Assembly: GCA_003342895.1 (NCBI GenBank)
Contig: PTFA01000191.1
Coordinates: forward strand, 310,001 to 374,000
From: Casuarius casuarius
Taxonomy: Eukaryota > Chordata > Aves > Casuariiformes > Casuariidae
Direction of reading: 5' to 3'
DNA: 64,000 nucleotides
Below, in pieces: positions 13,908-26,114 of the stretch. The position numbers were made by a program, and so were the translations under genes. The notes below the pieces were generated by a model. That model did not search any database. It had not been told where the DNA came from and was given only the letters and a program-made list of their open reading frames with translations. Numbering within the stretch: the first letter of the stretch is position 1; the number at the start of each line of letters is the position of its first letter.

Positions 13908-15787
13908 GCAGACCTCTCCCATTCTGATGATACTGTTTCTGTTTTATCTTGTTCATCCCACCAAGAGGCACCTGCAAACAGATAACTTACCTAAGCTCAG
14001 TAGTTCCAGTCGCAATGCTCCCATCGCTTAGCCTTTTGCCAAGATCTGGTGTGACCCAAAAGCAAATAACAGTTATCTGTAATTGAAATGTGTATTTTGA
14101 CTGGACTGTTAGACTGTTCTCTTGATAAGGGAAGCTGAAGATCAGTGGCAAGAAAATCTGTCTGGCATGGTTAAAGACGATAAACCTAACTGTATCACAC
14201 CTGTTGGTGCCATCATCCAAAGGCCCCTCAGCCCACGGACAACTCTGCATGGCCATCTCTCTGTGGCCGGGCTTCGTATGTCATCAGATCCTCCTTCCCC
14301 TTCCCAGCGAGGATGATGAGCTGTGGCTTTCAGAGGATCTGTTCTTAGCCAAATAGAAACAGGCCTCTTTCAGGGAGGGCAAGTAAGGAGGGTTTTTGAG
14401 AGGCTCTTCAGGCAGAATTGTTTTGTGTTCTTGTTTATAAAAGTAAATAAATCCTTAAAGACCACTAAATTAAGTGGATGGTAGGAAGAGCAGTTTTAGA
14501 CTGATTTGATGGTTGGAAAGACATGGGTCGTTCATGAGCAAGTAGAAGAGCAATGACTGTCGAGGTTGAGGGCACCTAGGTCCTGCCTGCTAGCAGCCTC
14601 NCTCAAATTCCAGAATGGTTGGGTGATTCCTCTGGGGAGAGGGAGGCCAAAAAAGGAGCCTGGCTTTGAATGATGGCAAGGTTCCCAATCTGGGGTGTGA
14701 ATCTGGCCCTGAGGTAGTCCTGTTTTCCATTAGGAAGCTGTGTGTTTTCAGCCGGTGGAGTGACCAAAGGCTTGCGATAGTGTCATGGAAAATATCGGGG
14801 GTCATTTTCTCATCTCTGGTTTTTGGATCTGTCATATGAAACTCTTTGTGGAAATAAGAGTGACCTGGGGAGTACTGCACGTTGGATCCTGTTCAAGGCC
14901 AGTTTGGACGCAAGGGAGAGGCAATCTTAAGGGCGTCTGAGCAGAAAGGGATGCATTATTTTACTTCAATGCTGTGGTTGGCTGGCAAGGCTGATGGAAA
15001 CCTTTGGTCATATGTAGTTGTTTCTTGGTTCCCTCCCTGCTCAAGTACAGGTTCCCTCTCTGCAGAGCATTTAGCCAGCCAAACAGAGGATTCTGCAGAC
15101 ATGCAGGAGTTCAGGAAGAAAAAAGTCATCTGCTTGCTTGTGGAAAAAAAGTCAAGCTTGCCGGCTTGCCGGTGCAGCACCCCTGCGCAGTATGGAGGAG
15201 GCGTCGTCCATCCTTTCAGCCAGTCCGGGAAGCAATAGCCATTGGCAAAGCCAACTAGAGCCTGGGCTGTTTTTGAGGTGAGGTGAGCCTCCACAAATCA
15301 CTCCATCCACCCCAGCAGGAGGAGGACCCAGGTCTCCCCAACCCCCTGTTTCCACCCTCTTTCTTTCATTTCACAAAGATGTGAATGGGGAGGCTTTATG
15401 TCTCTTACTTCTTACTTAGGCTGTGAAATAGAATTTTTAATCTGTCCCTTTCTGTAGGGAAGGGACCTTTTATTATCTGATTTAGTGCCTGCTCACCATA
15501 TCAGAAGCAAAGAAATAGATAAATCTTGCCTTTCTCAGTGAAAAATATTTGGGACTTTTGCATGAGTGAAAATGTCTTATGCTTAGACTGATGTCTCTAG
15601 GTGTTAAGGATAAGGCATCAAAGCACAGGAATGTTGCTTCTTCCAGGGATATTAAATTCCCTGTCCAGAATTGGGGAAGTATCTTGATTGGGAAAATACA
15701 CTTCNGCCCATAATTTTCTTATAGTGAAGTCAAGAGAAGTTATGTATGTCCTTAAATAAGGCATGCTCCTAAATGTAGGGATTAGGA

Positions 15788-15838
15788 TTTTTTTGTTTGT
15801 TTGGGATTTTTTTTTGTTTGTTTGGGGGTTTTTTTTGC
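15788..15838. repeat. Tandem T/G-rich repeat
   Basis: Two adjacent copies of T(7-9)GTTTGTTTGGG are followed by a further G5T8 run. It is low-complexity sequence that probably arose by slippage. Confidence 0.85.
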
Positions 15839-18800
15839 CAGTCTGGTAGTATCGAGAAGTTTTACCTACCTGAAAAATTTTTAAGGAAGAAGTTATTCGA
15901 TGGAGTCACTGGTCGTAGTATGATGGGGGCATGAAAGCAGGAATGGGCTTTGGGTAGCAGCTGAGCTGTGTGCGCTGTTATTTCATCCTGCTCCCCCTGC
16001 AGGAAAACTTAGATTTTCCTAGGGGGCAAGGTGACTCCAAACCAATTCCTTTATACCTTTTTTACGCTAAAAAGTGGCCCAGCATCTACCCCGACACGCT
16101 GCAGGAAAGATTTTGGATGTTGGTCAGAGCTAGTTTATGATGGACTTGATGACCTCCGTGTGCAGCAGGGCTCTCTATCATGTTATGAATGCTCTGGGTG
16201 CATTGTTGGCTACTGTTAAAGACTTAGCCTGGAAAAATTAAAAAATGCTTTTGTTCAGTATGTTTGCCGTCAGCATCCTTTGTATTTGGCATAAGCCCAT
16301 TTTTTCCCTGCACAAGCAGATCAGCATGCAGTAACGGAAGGAAGTAGACGTGTGCATAAGCTCATTGCTGCCTGAACATCCACAATAAATATATAATTTT
16401 TGGTAATTTGAATTCATTACTGCAGAGGTACAGAGATTGCCATCTGCACATGCATCGCTTGGTAAGAGGCAGCCGCCGTGAAGCCATCAGAACGGATGGG
16501 ACACTGCCATTGGCCATGGGCAATGCTGCATGATTCATAAAAGTGTGCTGTACCCCGTACTATTTCAGCCACTTGTTTTCCGTAGTTAAGCAGTGACACC
16601 AGTAAAACATTAGCAAAATGACGTATTATTGATATATCAACATAGTTTGGCTCTCTCGAATTGTAGGTCATATCACTGTAATGCAAACACCATTTTTACA
16701 TTTTCTTGGCAGAATGAGAAACATAAAAAAAATTATTCCTCCTTTGCCCTTCCCCCAGAAGGAATTTAATTGATTCTCATTGCTTTTAAAGACCACTAAG
16801 GATTTTCATAGTCCCATTCTTTGTACGGCATGATTTAAAGCTGTTCCTATGGGGTTTGATCTGCAAGGACTGGGGTGCTCCAGAGCACAGGGCAATCTGG
16901 GTCAGAGCGAATCTCCAAGCAGCAGCAGTTAAAAAGCTAAATGTATGCAATAGCAGTTTAGATCTAAATCTCTCAATTCATTAACAGAGGGCATCGCAAA
17001 TTGTTAGGGCTCTGGGAAGCTTATTTTGCAGGGCATCTCCTAACTGCTGTGCTCCACTAGAAGGGAGACTTTGGTGGGAATTTTGTTCCTCCATAATGCT
17101 TTAACATGCTTTTGACTTCTCCCATATCATTTGCTGTCTATGCCAAGGAGTTCTTGGTTATAATGACTCACCACTCTGGCTTGCTGGGCACTGTCCTTTG
17201 TCCTGGATAGTTTTTGAGTGGGTACACTGCTTTTAAAAAAATATCAGAGCACAGCTGGTGCCGCTGAACTTGCAAACTGTGCCTGAGGCACGTGTGCCCC
17301 GGGACCTCCTTCGGGCTCCTTGTGGCCACAGGGAGGGCTGAGCTCGGTGCGTGGCTGCCGTTGACGGACTCGGACAGACATGAGCCCGCTCAGCCTCCCT
17401 GCTTCAGCAGGCTCACCCCTGCAGGCTGCTGGGGGCACGGCGGGAGGGATGGACTTCAGAGCGATGGTGGTTCCTCCCTTGTTTATTTGGTAGGCCTAAG
17501 CAACACCAGCATTGGTAGCATTCAGGGATGCTGCTGGTATCAAGCAAGATGGGCTAGACAGTGTGCAAAGAAATGATGATATTATCGCTAACCCTGAAGC
17601 GATCAGCAATCTCAAGGCTGGGTTTAAAATCCTGAATTTGAGGGTGGACAAAAAAACCCTAACTCATTTTCTTGAAGTATTTTTCATTTCCCTGTGTTTA
17701 GAGCTGTTGGCATTGGCTCAAAAGAATACTTATGCCAGGTCACACCAGAAGGTCCACCAAGGCTAATAGAAGTCGAAGAAAAGTATTAAGCAAACACGTG
17801 GCAATACTTCCTTAAGCATTTTCCCAGGCTCCAGGTGTTTGCTATACAGGGACTTCCAGAGCCGTAGGGACAATCCTTGTGTTAATATTCCTCAGTGGAC
17901 TTCTTTTCTTCCATGAAAAAGCATAGTCGTCGCTGGGACTATCAGTGACAGAGAAGTAGCAGTCGTATTTGTGAATAGCGATGGTTCCTAAATGTTGGAG
18001 TTGGATATCCAAACCCTGTTTTCTAAACTAGCGCCCCCAGGCAGCTTTTTCAAGTCATACCTTTCTGTAGGCTTGTCTTCTACCACGTGATGCCACTTCT
18101 GAGGGGCTTTTTGGAAAGAGGAGGCCAAGTAGAGGCCACTCAACAGGGTAATTATCCTGGAGAGCTGTGTATAGGTATAGCCTTGGGCTCTCTGCGCTAG
18201 GTAACAGAGTGCTTACGGACTGCAGTGCCTGGTTCTTACCTGGCTTGCCTCTGGCTGGGTAAGTCTTGTGGGGACAGACTGAGAAAATGGACAGAGTTTC
18301 TGAATTTCTGACAGTTTTCTTTGCTGGTAATTGGTTACCTAGGCTGAACATCCTCAATGCTTTCTTCTTATATGAAAACCATGGCAGATTTCCCAAGGGT
18401 TTTCTTCTACACTGGCTGTATGAAGACTTTGTTTAAAAATAAATATATATTGCAGCTTCCAGAGCTATTCATCCAGTAGATTTTTTTTTTTTAATATATA
18501 ATCCTTCCAGTGGTCTTTTTTGTTCTGTTTCATTTAGTAGACACTGAAGGGAAAGTTGACACAAGTGCATGGATTTTCTGGATCTTGAGGAAACCTCTAG
18601 GAGGTTTCTTTTCAATATACTTTTCACACATTGCCTTGTGCAGCTTGGTCCCATTGTTTCTAATTGGTCTGGAGAGCCATAGGAGTAATGCTGCTAAGAT
18701 CCTCTTTTCTAAAGCAGGAGTGGTGATCTGTTAAATGCAACTCGAGGTCACTTATGCTATGAAAACAAAGAATTATCTCTGGTACAAATGGAGGAGTAGG

Positions 18801-20690
18801 AGTTTCCTTTAGTAAAATGACTTCACTTCATTGCAAGTCCTTTTTTTTTTTTTTTCCTATGGGAACCAAATTCCTTTCCTTTGGGAGCTGCATTGGAAGA
18901 AACTTTAGGGACAGAAACATTAAGTAAGGGAGGGAGCAGAGTTCCAGGGAATAGGGTTTGAGAGGGTAACACCTCCTGAAAAGGTCCGAGAGCGAGATCC
19001 AGCAGTGCCTTCTGCGTGCGCCTGCCCTTGACGCAGCACGAGCTGGCCTGCCTGTTCAGAGCAGAGGCAAATTTGTATTAGGGTGGCAAATCCTTTCAAC
19101 AGAGCAGTAATGCGGATCATTTTGTAAGGCAGCTAAAGCCAAGGCTGAACAGGGCTCCAATTTTAATGAATCGCATGCTGATTTAGAATAAAAAGACAAG
19201 AATTTATTCCAACTCATTACATTGTGACTAAAATAACTCTCTCCTACCAAGCATGGATACAAAATTCTTCTCTAATCTGGGGGGAAATGCCCTTTTGAAT
19301 GCTCTGCTGTGAGCAAACAGTAATAGGTGCAGTATTGCTAGGTGTTTGCGGGGGGTTAGGCTGGGAGCTGGGCTTCGTTGCTGTATACTGAGTTTTAGAA
19401 AGGAGCGGGCTCCCGTTTCCGCACTGGAGCAGCTACTTGGCTGAACGTCTCATGCTGTGGTGTCAGATCCTCAACTGATGGCAAACAGCCCAATTTTTTA
19501 CACCTATTGCTGATCCACGTCTTTCTTTCTTAGGCTCTTTAACAAAGCTAATCCGTGCATTGCTACTATAGCCATCTAGGCCTAAATATTTCCAAATTCT
19601 AGCAACCTTTTTTCTGACTAGCAGCTTTAAAGTTGCCAATATGAGGTTGAACTGCACCTAAAGAAAACGGTACGTTGCACTGCCTGCTCCTGGGCTTTGC
19701 TTTCTGCATCTCCTGAAGTGAAACCTGAAAATGAGCTGTCTGCCCTTGCCGGCTGGGATTTGCATGGCTGCGGTAGAAATGCCATCGATGCTGGCGCTGT
19801 AATACTGCTGCAAGGGTTAGGACCTGGTCTCAGCAACGAACGTGGTACCTAATACCCTCACAGAAAACATTCGTGGAGGTGCTGCGTGTTCATGATGATC
19901 TTGCCCTGCTGCAGTTTGCAAGCCGAATGCCCACAGGGTCTGCAGGACAAGGGTGGGTGAAGTAAGCAGGAATCTTCAATTCTGTGCATTTAGGTTCATT
20001 GACAGGGTCTTTTTTTTTTTTTTCCGACGCAATCAAAATAAGCTTGGCAAAATCTCCCCCTATTTTCTGCACAGAGCTGAGCTCTCTTTTAAGTGAGATA
20101 ACAAACTGTGTGAGCTTTTATACTAGCTAAATAGAGCAGCTGGTTTTGGAGTGGTGTTCCAGCAAAACCCTTTATTTCTTTATAAAAAGGAGCTCCTGTG
20201 TTTTGCAAAGCTCTCCTCTTGTCTGTACTCCTCTGCACCTGATGCATCTCATAAAAATGCAGCAGATTTCAAATTTGCATACATTATTTTATAATTGCGT
20301 ACATTCAAATGTAAGCCATAAAAGTGTTTGCTCTCAGACAGTGTATAGAGAACACAGTGATGGACACCTTAGATTTTCTCACATAAGAAGGTGCATTTCA
20401 TTACAGCGTGGGGGTGGGAATCTGAACTTGAGAGAGGACTAAATGTTTCTGCAATGCACAGAGAGAAGGATGGCTAGGATTCCCCATCTCCTCCCAGTAC
20501 CTACAAGCTTTTTCTATTTTTACACTTTTTTCTGCATGCTTTTACCTTAGGTGCACTTCAGTATCCTTGAACAAGTCCAGACTCTTGATAAAGGGATTGG
20601 ATTTTTATCATCTTTGTCTGTAAAGGCTTGTCATGCTAAATTCAACGAGGCGGTTGCGAGAGTGAATGTGAGAGGGAGAGGGAAGCATAT

Positions 20691-20691
<1 letters not shown>

Positions 20692-20726
<35 letters not shown>
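20692..20726. repeat. (CA)14 microsatellite
   Basis: Fourteen uninterrupted CA units (20692-20719) are followed by an interrupted AACACACGC tail. It is likely length-polymorphic. Confidence 0.95.
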
Positions 20727-22317
20727 GCATGCATGAGTTAGCAAATCATTCTGCATAGTGTTAAAAATCCCTGTTTCTTCTGCAGTCTCTTATAGCCTGG
20801 TGAATGATCAGGAACTGATAAAACTTTGCTGAAAGTGTTTGGTTTTCATATACTGATATTTCAGCTGAGGACATGCAAATCCTTCCCTGCAATTTTAACT
20901 TTATTGTCCTGCATCTTCCACAGGAGATTTTTTTTTAAAACTTCTATGTTGTGTTGGCCCCCTGGAGCCGGCCTGGTGCGGCACAGGGGTGTCCCAGCCC
21001 TGGGCGGGCTCAGTCCCAAGAGACCATGTAGACCAAGCAGCCCATGAGGTGCCACCACATCTCGCTTCTTCTCACCACGCTCCGATGTGTGACCCTTCCT
21101 TGTGCTGCTGCTGCATTGTTTTTACAGCTATGTCTATGTGTGGATGTCTTTTACTCCATGTTCAAGGGTGCTGCTGATATTGCTACTTTGTAAGAAGATT
21201 AATATTAAATATCCCCTTGGTACTTCTCCAGTAGCTCACACTAGTTTGTCAGGACTCATTATAACATTTTCCAGGGCATAAGAATGCAATTAACAGTATT
21301 AAACTGAGCCTTTGGTCAGAAGACCACTTACGAAAAAAGGAATGTTTTCTTCCACAGATCCACTGTCTGGGTAGGTTGCTTGCTTGCATTAGTAACAAAA
21401 TTAAGATGTAACCACTTTTTGCTCCGTTATTGCTTCAGAGGCAGCAGAGCTGTGAGAGTGAGCCGGGTTACTTTTCCATTTAATCATCTATGGAATTGCT
21501 AATTAAATTCCAATTGCTGAAGCTTTATTAATGATAATGATGTGAAAGCCAGGAAAAACACAGCTTGATTTTTTCCGACTCCAGGCTGAATGTGCAGAGC
21601 TGACCATTAGAAGAAAAACATCATTTTAGTTGTTATTGAGCAATTCAAATCTGGAAATACTGGGAGATGCTTGGAATGCCAGAACATTATCTTAACACTT
21701 GCTTTTCAGTTTATAACTAAAAGCCATTCCCACAACCTAACTGGCAGACTGTCTTTAAGTGCTTCATAATCCAATTAACATATAGAACAGTAACAAAGCC
21801 TTTGAGTAGATGAAAGTAATTTGCCTTTAAATGACCAGCAAAACCATATTTGCAGCCGAGGTTATCCAGCTATATTGTGTGCTCCTTTCAACTGTTATAC
21901 TGATTGCCTGAGTTTGGAAATAGAATTGCAAATCTCAGAAAAATACATTGCTCTTAATGAAGGTAAATTGAACAAACTAAATTGCTGAGGGTTTTTTTTG
22001 GAAGGACATAGTTAGCTATCAACTTTCCGAGATGCTTGTTAGTGTGTGTCATTTGCAAGGCTTACAAGTTTATTGGACTGCAGTAAAAGTTTAGACTGAA
22101 ACTAGGTGATAAAGCCAAGGCAGACTGCAAATGTCTTCTAGGCGTAAGCTCATTACTTTGGAGTTTGTGCTTTTTGATGGTATGTGGAGGAACGGAGCAA
22201 AAGCATGAATGCTTGAGCAGCCACGAAGGTGGGGGTTTACTTCCATCACCTCTCCCTGCAACCTCTAAAATGTCCCTTTCTTATCTCTGATTATTTAGAA
22301 AACTGCCTAAATTAGGC

Positions 22318-22690
22318 AATAGACCTAACGGCCACCTAGCCCAGCATTCTGTCACTAAAGCAATTGGTAGGGGATGCTTAGGGAGACTTATAAGCAATGG
22401 AGCATGTAAAGATCAGTTCTTCTGCCAGTGCGTACCCTTGCTGCCTGCTGGAGACAGCGTTTCCAGCACCTGGAGTTTGCATTTAGATTATCATGCTCAA
22501 TAACACTGGCAGACAATCCATGGAGGATCTCCTTTTGGGCCTCTCCTATTTCCTTGCCTTTCGCAGCATCCCCAGACAGTGAATTCTGCCATTTTCTAAT
22601 GTGCTGTGTGGTAAAAGTACTTCTGCTTGTTTGCAACCTTTGCCACTTCATAATTTCAAAATGTAGAAGGAATTGGGGAGGAGATACCAT
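22318..22690 (+). repeat. Ancient amniote interspersed repeat (family unnamed here)
   Basis: The start, GCCACCTAGCCCAGCATTCTGTC, is followed by GGGGATGCTTAGGGA. About 200 bases on come GCATCCCCAGACAGTGAATTC and then GTGTGGTAAAAGTACTTCTG, TTTGCAACC and CATAATTTCA. This matches, in order, a dispersed repeat I remember from bird genomes, with landmarks TAGCCCAGTATTCTGTC, GATGCTTAGGGA, GTGTGAAAAAGTACTTCC and CTAATTTCAT. I cannot name the family or class. It explains the long open frames on both strands here. Confidence 0.5.
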
Positions 22691-24469
22691 GTTTAGCATG
22701 TCACCTTTTGACCGTATAGGTTGCATCCTTTTCTTCCCTGCATGGAGCATGGCTGCCAGGGGACAAGCGATGACAGAAAGGTGTTGTAGGGCACTGGAGA
22801 GATCATGGTCACACGAAGATCATCTCAATTATTTTTGAGACTGTAAAGCTTTAAACATGCCTCCCAGTGGGCAGTTCTACTGTGTGAAATGGCATCTGAT
22901 TTGGGGTTTTTTTTTCTGCTCTATCATATCATTATTCGAAATAATTATGTTTCTGCATGAAGTTTCTGCATGGTTCAATTCTAGCAACAGATGCTCTTCC
23001 TGAAACTAATTAGACCATGGAGTTTGCCTGAATCCTGCAGCATTACTGCAGAGTAAACATTCAGAACATTATTCAGAACAATAATGACTTTGCCTTTGAG
23101 TTTGCTGCAGTGAAAAAACTACTTGAAGCATATACAGGCCATGCCAGTTTAGTGCTTGAATACATGGGCAATTGCATTTATATGGAGGATAGCCGTTGCC
23201 TTGCAGAGGATGTGTCTCTGGGGATCTGCAACTGAGGCTTGGCCACCTTACCCAAACCTAATTGAAGATCTTTGGTTGGGCACAGTAAGAGTAGGGGGAG
23301 AAAATGGGAGCTCTAACCCATCATCATGGCCACTGGGAATAGCAACTTCACACAAAATTTGCTTCCAGCAATTTAGATATGTGTCTGTTGAAGTGTCTTC
23401 AGGAAGTCTCCAGCTTGCCTTTCCCCATCTGTGTACGTAGGGTTACAGCTTGTGGGGTTTTGTAGTAATCCTAAGCCTTTTTAATGGAAATTCTTGCAAC
23501 TCCAAAGACCTGCATCCTTACTTTTTTTCAACAGATTTGACATGTCTCAGTCAAAACCCTCCTTGCATCACTTGTGCCTTACAGCAGAGGTCTTGCTCAC
23601 ATTACTGAGGAGGCAGAGAGAAATTTGGAGGGAGAAGAGACTAATTTTGATCTGGAATTCAGAAATCGTCAACCAAGTTAAGAAGCAGGGTAAAGGGAAA
23701 CTGTTCTTCCTCTGTAAATGACACTTTCTGCCACTTTCTTAGGCTGCATCCCCTTTTCAACCCCTAGCTAATTATCTCTCAGTGCAGCAAGTTAGCATCA
23801 GAACTTTCGCTATACGGGAAATGCCAGTATCTTGACATTGGAATTTATTCAGTGAGGACAATAAGAAAGTTGGGGCCCATTTGGAGAGTGTTGAGTATTT
23901 CCAGAGATCAATACCTGTTACCTGTACAGCAGAGCTAAAGAACTTGGGGCTGGGAAGTCAGGAGAGAGTCCGAGTGGGGAGACTTAACTCTTACAGCGTT
24001 AAAGTGTAGCTGTTGAGAGGAACAAGGTGAGATGCCCTCTGTGTTTGCTGTACCTGGAACAATAAGTTACAGGCTTAAATGGCAGGAACAGAGATTCAGG
24101 TCCACGTTAGGAAAAACTTTCTAACTGCTCCAATAGTGAAATGCTAAAATAGGCTGCAGAAGGGCAAAATCTCCATCCTGAAAGGGCTTGAAGAACTCAT
24201 TTTCCAGGTACCTGCCAGAAATTGCGCAGGTCTTACTGATCCTCTTGGGGCAGGGATGGATTAAACAACTCCTCTTGTATCCTCAAAATGATTCTCCTCC
24301 TCATCTTCAGTCAGGTAGAAAAATCTGCCACCATGAAAGATGGCTTCTTTGAACTTTCTGCAGAAGCTTGGGCCTGAGATATCAACACATATGAGACTGT
24401 TGTCCCCACCCTCGTGGGCTCCTCCATGGCCAGGCTGTGTTTATGCTCATAGATCTTTACCCCAGACCA

Positions 24470-24560
24470 CGTTGTCTGAGCCACAGGAGCACTGTGACCC
24501 CAGGCAAATTATTTCATGTCCCTGCCTGCTTGTCCCCCGTCTGTAGACCGGTGCCGCTGT
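24470..24560 (+). repeat. MIR/CORE-SINE-like fragment, sense
   Basis: CTGTGACCCCAGGCAAATTATTTCATGTCC followed by TTGTCCCCCGTCTGTAGA parallels the MIR core TGTGACCTTGGGCAAGTTACTTAACCTC, then GTTTCCTCATCTGTAAAA. It is diverged, with spacing preserved. Confidence 0.6.
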
Positions 24561-26037
24561 TTCCAAATGCTGAAAGAGGAAAGCGATGGTGCATGTGAAA
24601 TGCAATCAGGTTTGCATGGCAGTGGGGCCAGGCTGCAGCTGCCGTTGGCTGCCACCATCGGACAGGCAGCGTTGATGCCATGGCGAGAGAGGCTGTCCCA
24701 CGGCACAACCAGTGCTGCATTGACCAGCAGGATGCAACTGGCTGGACTGAAACTACCTCCCTGTGTGCGCAACGGGTTTTAGATTGTGCCAGTCCTTGGA
24801 CAGATGACCCTCTCCATGGGGTTTCTCAACAAATTCATCAGTCCTGAGCCAGGAGGGCAAAGACAAAAACTGAGATTATGACTTCAATTTTTACTTCTGC
24901 AGTTGCTTGGGCAGTTTCTGATGTACACAAGGATGGAAGAGAGAACATTGCATGGTCCTTTGGGGAGACTCCCGACAGTGCATAGGTTTAAACATAGTGG
25001 CTTGTTTATATGACCCAAAAGAAACAGTGACAAAGCGCAGGTGCTATCAAGGTCATATCCAGTAGTCCTTGAGCGTTTTCATTTTTTGTTCCTAAATGTG
25101 CATGCTGTGGTTCTAATATGGCCTTTTCCACAAGAAAGAGGTTAGAAAAGAGAAAGCATCTTCCTCCTAGAGCACAGGAAAAGGGTGTTATCAAGTGCAG
25201 TAGCTCAGATGAAGGAAAATCAAGCCCAGCCAACGGGACCATGTCCTTTCTGCTAGAAGAGCGAGCTTGGAAGTGCCCGGGCAGCACAGGCCACGGGCCC
25301 TGTGCTAAGGCAGGTGCTGCTTTTGAGCAGTACTGATTGCAACTCCCTGCACTTACTTAATGACGGATCATACGTCCAGCCGCCGGTTTCCTAGCTAACA
25401 GCTTCTTGGTGTGCAGCTGGGTATTATCCTTGTTGTTCAGGCAAAAATGGTGGCGGAGGAAGCCTGGGACACAGAGCCCAGCTTCTTAGGGGCATAATGT
25501 GCAGTGCGCAGCCATGTGTGCAGCTCAGCACTGTATTGATAAGGAGGCTCTGTGGTCAGTAAATCAGGTTTTGTTTGTTTTTCTTTTCCAGCACCTGCCT
25601 GCCCCCCGCTTTTACGCATGCAGTTTTAGATACAAAGCTGTAAGTTGGCCATGCTTGGTAAGTGTGACCTGCTATGGCTGGTTCTGCAATGCACCGTTTC
25701 CCCTTGAACGTTTTCAGAAGAGTGTAATGCTGCCTGCGTAGAGTTTATCTGCAATCTTCAAGGTGTTTTTGAGATACATAATGCTACGGTTGCCATGGAA
25801 GCAAATTACACAGTAAACATTCATAGAAAGGCATATATGACAGAGGACAAGTGAAGCTAAATGAACACCTTAAGGGAACAAAGCGCCTATGGCACAGGGT
25901 CCCATAATCATGGTTGTTCTAAGATTGCCACCCTACAGACGGACTCAGGTGTTTTTTTGGTGATGTTACTTAACAGTGTATGTAGCAATTCTGATTCGCT
26001 TGATTAAGCATCTGGGCTTTTTTTTCCCTTTTTGCAG

Positions 26038-26114
26038 CTCTCCATGAATTCCCCAATGACGTCTTTACGAACGAGGACAGGAGGCATGGAGCTGTGGTCC
26101 TGCATGTCCTTTGT
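26038..26114 (+). CDS. SLC24A3: SLC24A3 (NCKX3) exon: end of the extracellular N-terminal segment and start of the first membrane helix
   Basis: The 77-bp exon begins with two bases (CT) of a split codon, followed by 25 codons reading LHEFPNDVFTNEDRRHGAVV and then LHVLC. The acceptor is a T-rich tract ending TTTGCAG; the donor is GTAAGT at 26115. NCKX3 and NCKX4 proteins carry this segment directly before the first transmembrane helix of the mature protein; from memory the wording here (EFPNDxFTNEDRR) is closer to NCKX3. The last residues, AVVLHVLC, start that helix, which continues in the exon at 53601. The product exchanges sodium for calcium plus potassium across the plasma membrane. Frame and phase join exactly to the next exon (phase 0). 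The orthology call rests on recalled family sequence, not a search. Confidence 0.93.

Larger units (their letters stand above)
1..26037 (+). other. SLC24A3: Intron upstream of the first visible SLC24A3 exon
   Basis: This stretch ends in a pyrimidine-rich tract and an AG acceptor just before the exon at 26038. It should be intron of the same transcript, because that exon begins with the last two bases of a split codon and encodes an internal part of the protein. I looked for the preceding exon, which in NCKX3 encodes the signal peptide and the start of the extracellular segment, and did not find it. The stretch holds only simple repeats, old SINE-like pieces and one ancient interspersed repeat, each listed separately. 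The rest is unique-looking, stop-rich sequence on both strands. A promoter or an antisense transcript cannot be excluded by eye. Confidence 0.75.

Noticed and set aside
16126..16170. TTTATGATGGACTTGATGACCTCC looks like a CR1 3' end
   Set aside because: The match is limited to one short motif. The expected upstream and tail sequences are missing.
22388..22838. Open frames on both strands of 120-136 codons
   Set aside because: Explained by the ancient interspersed repeat at 22318-22690, not by a gene.
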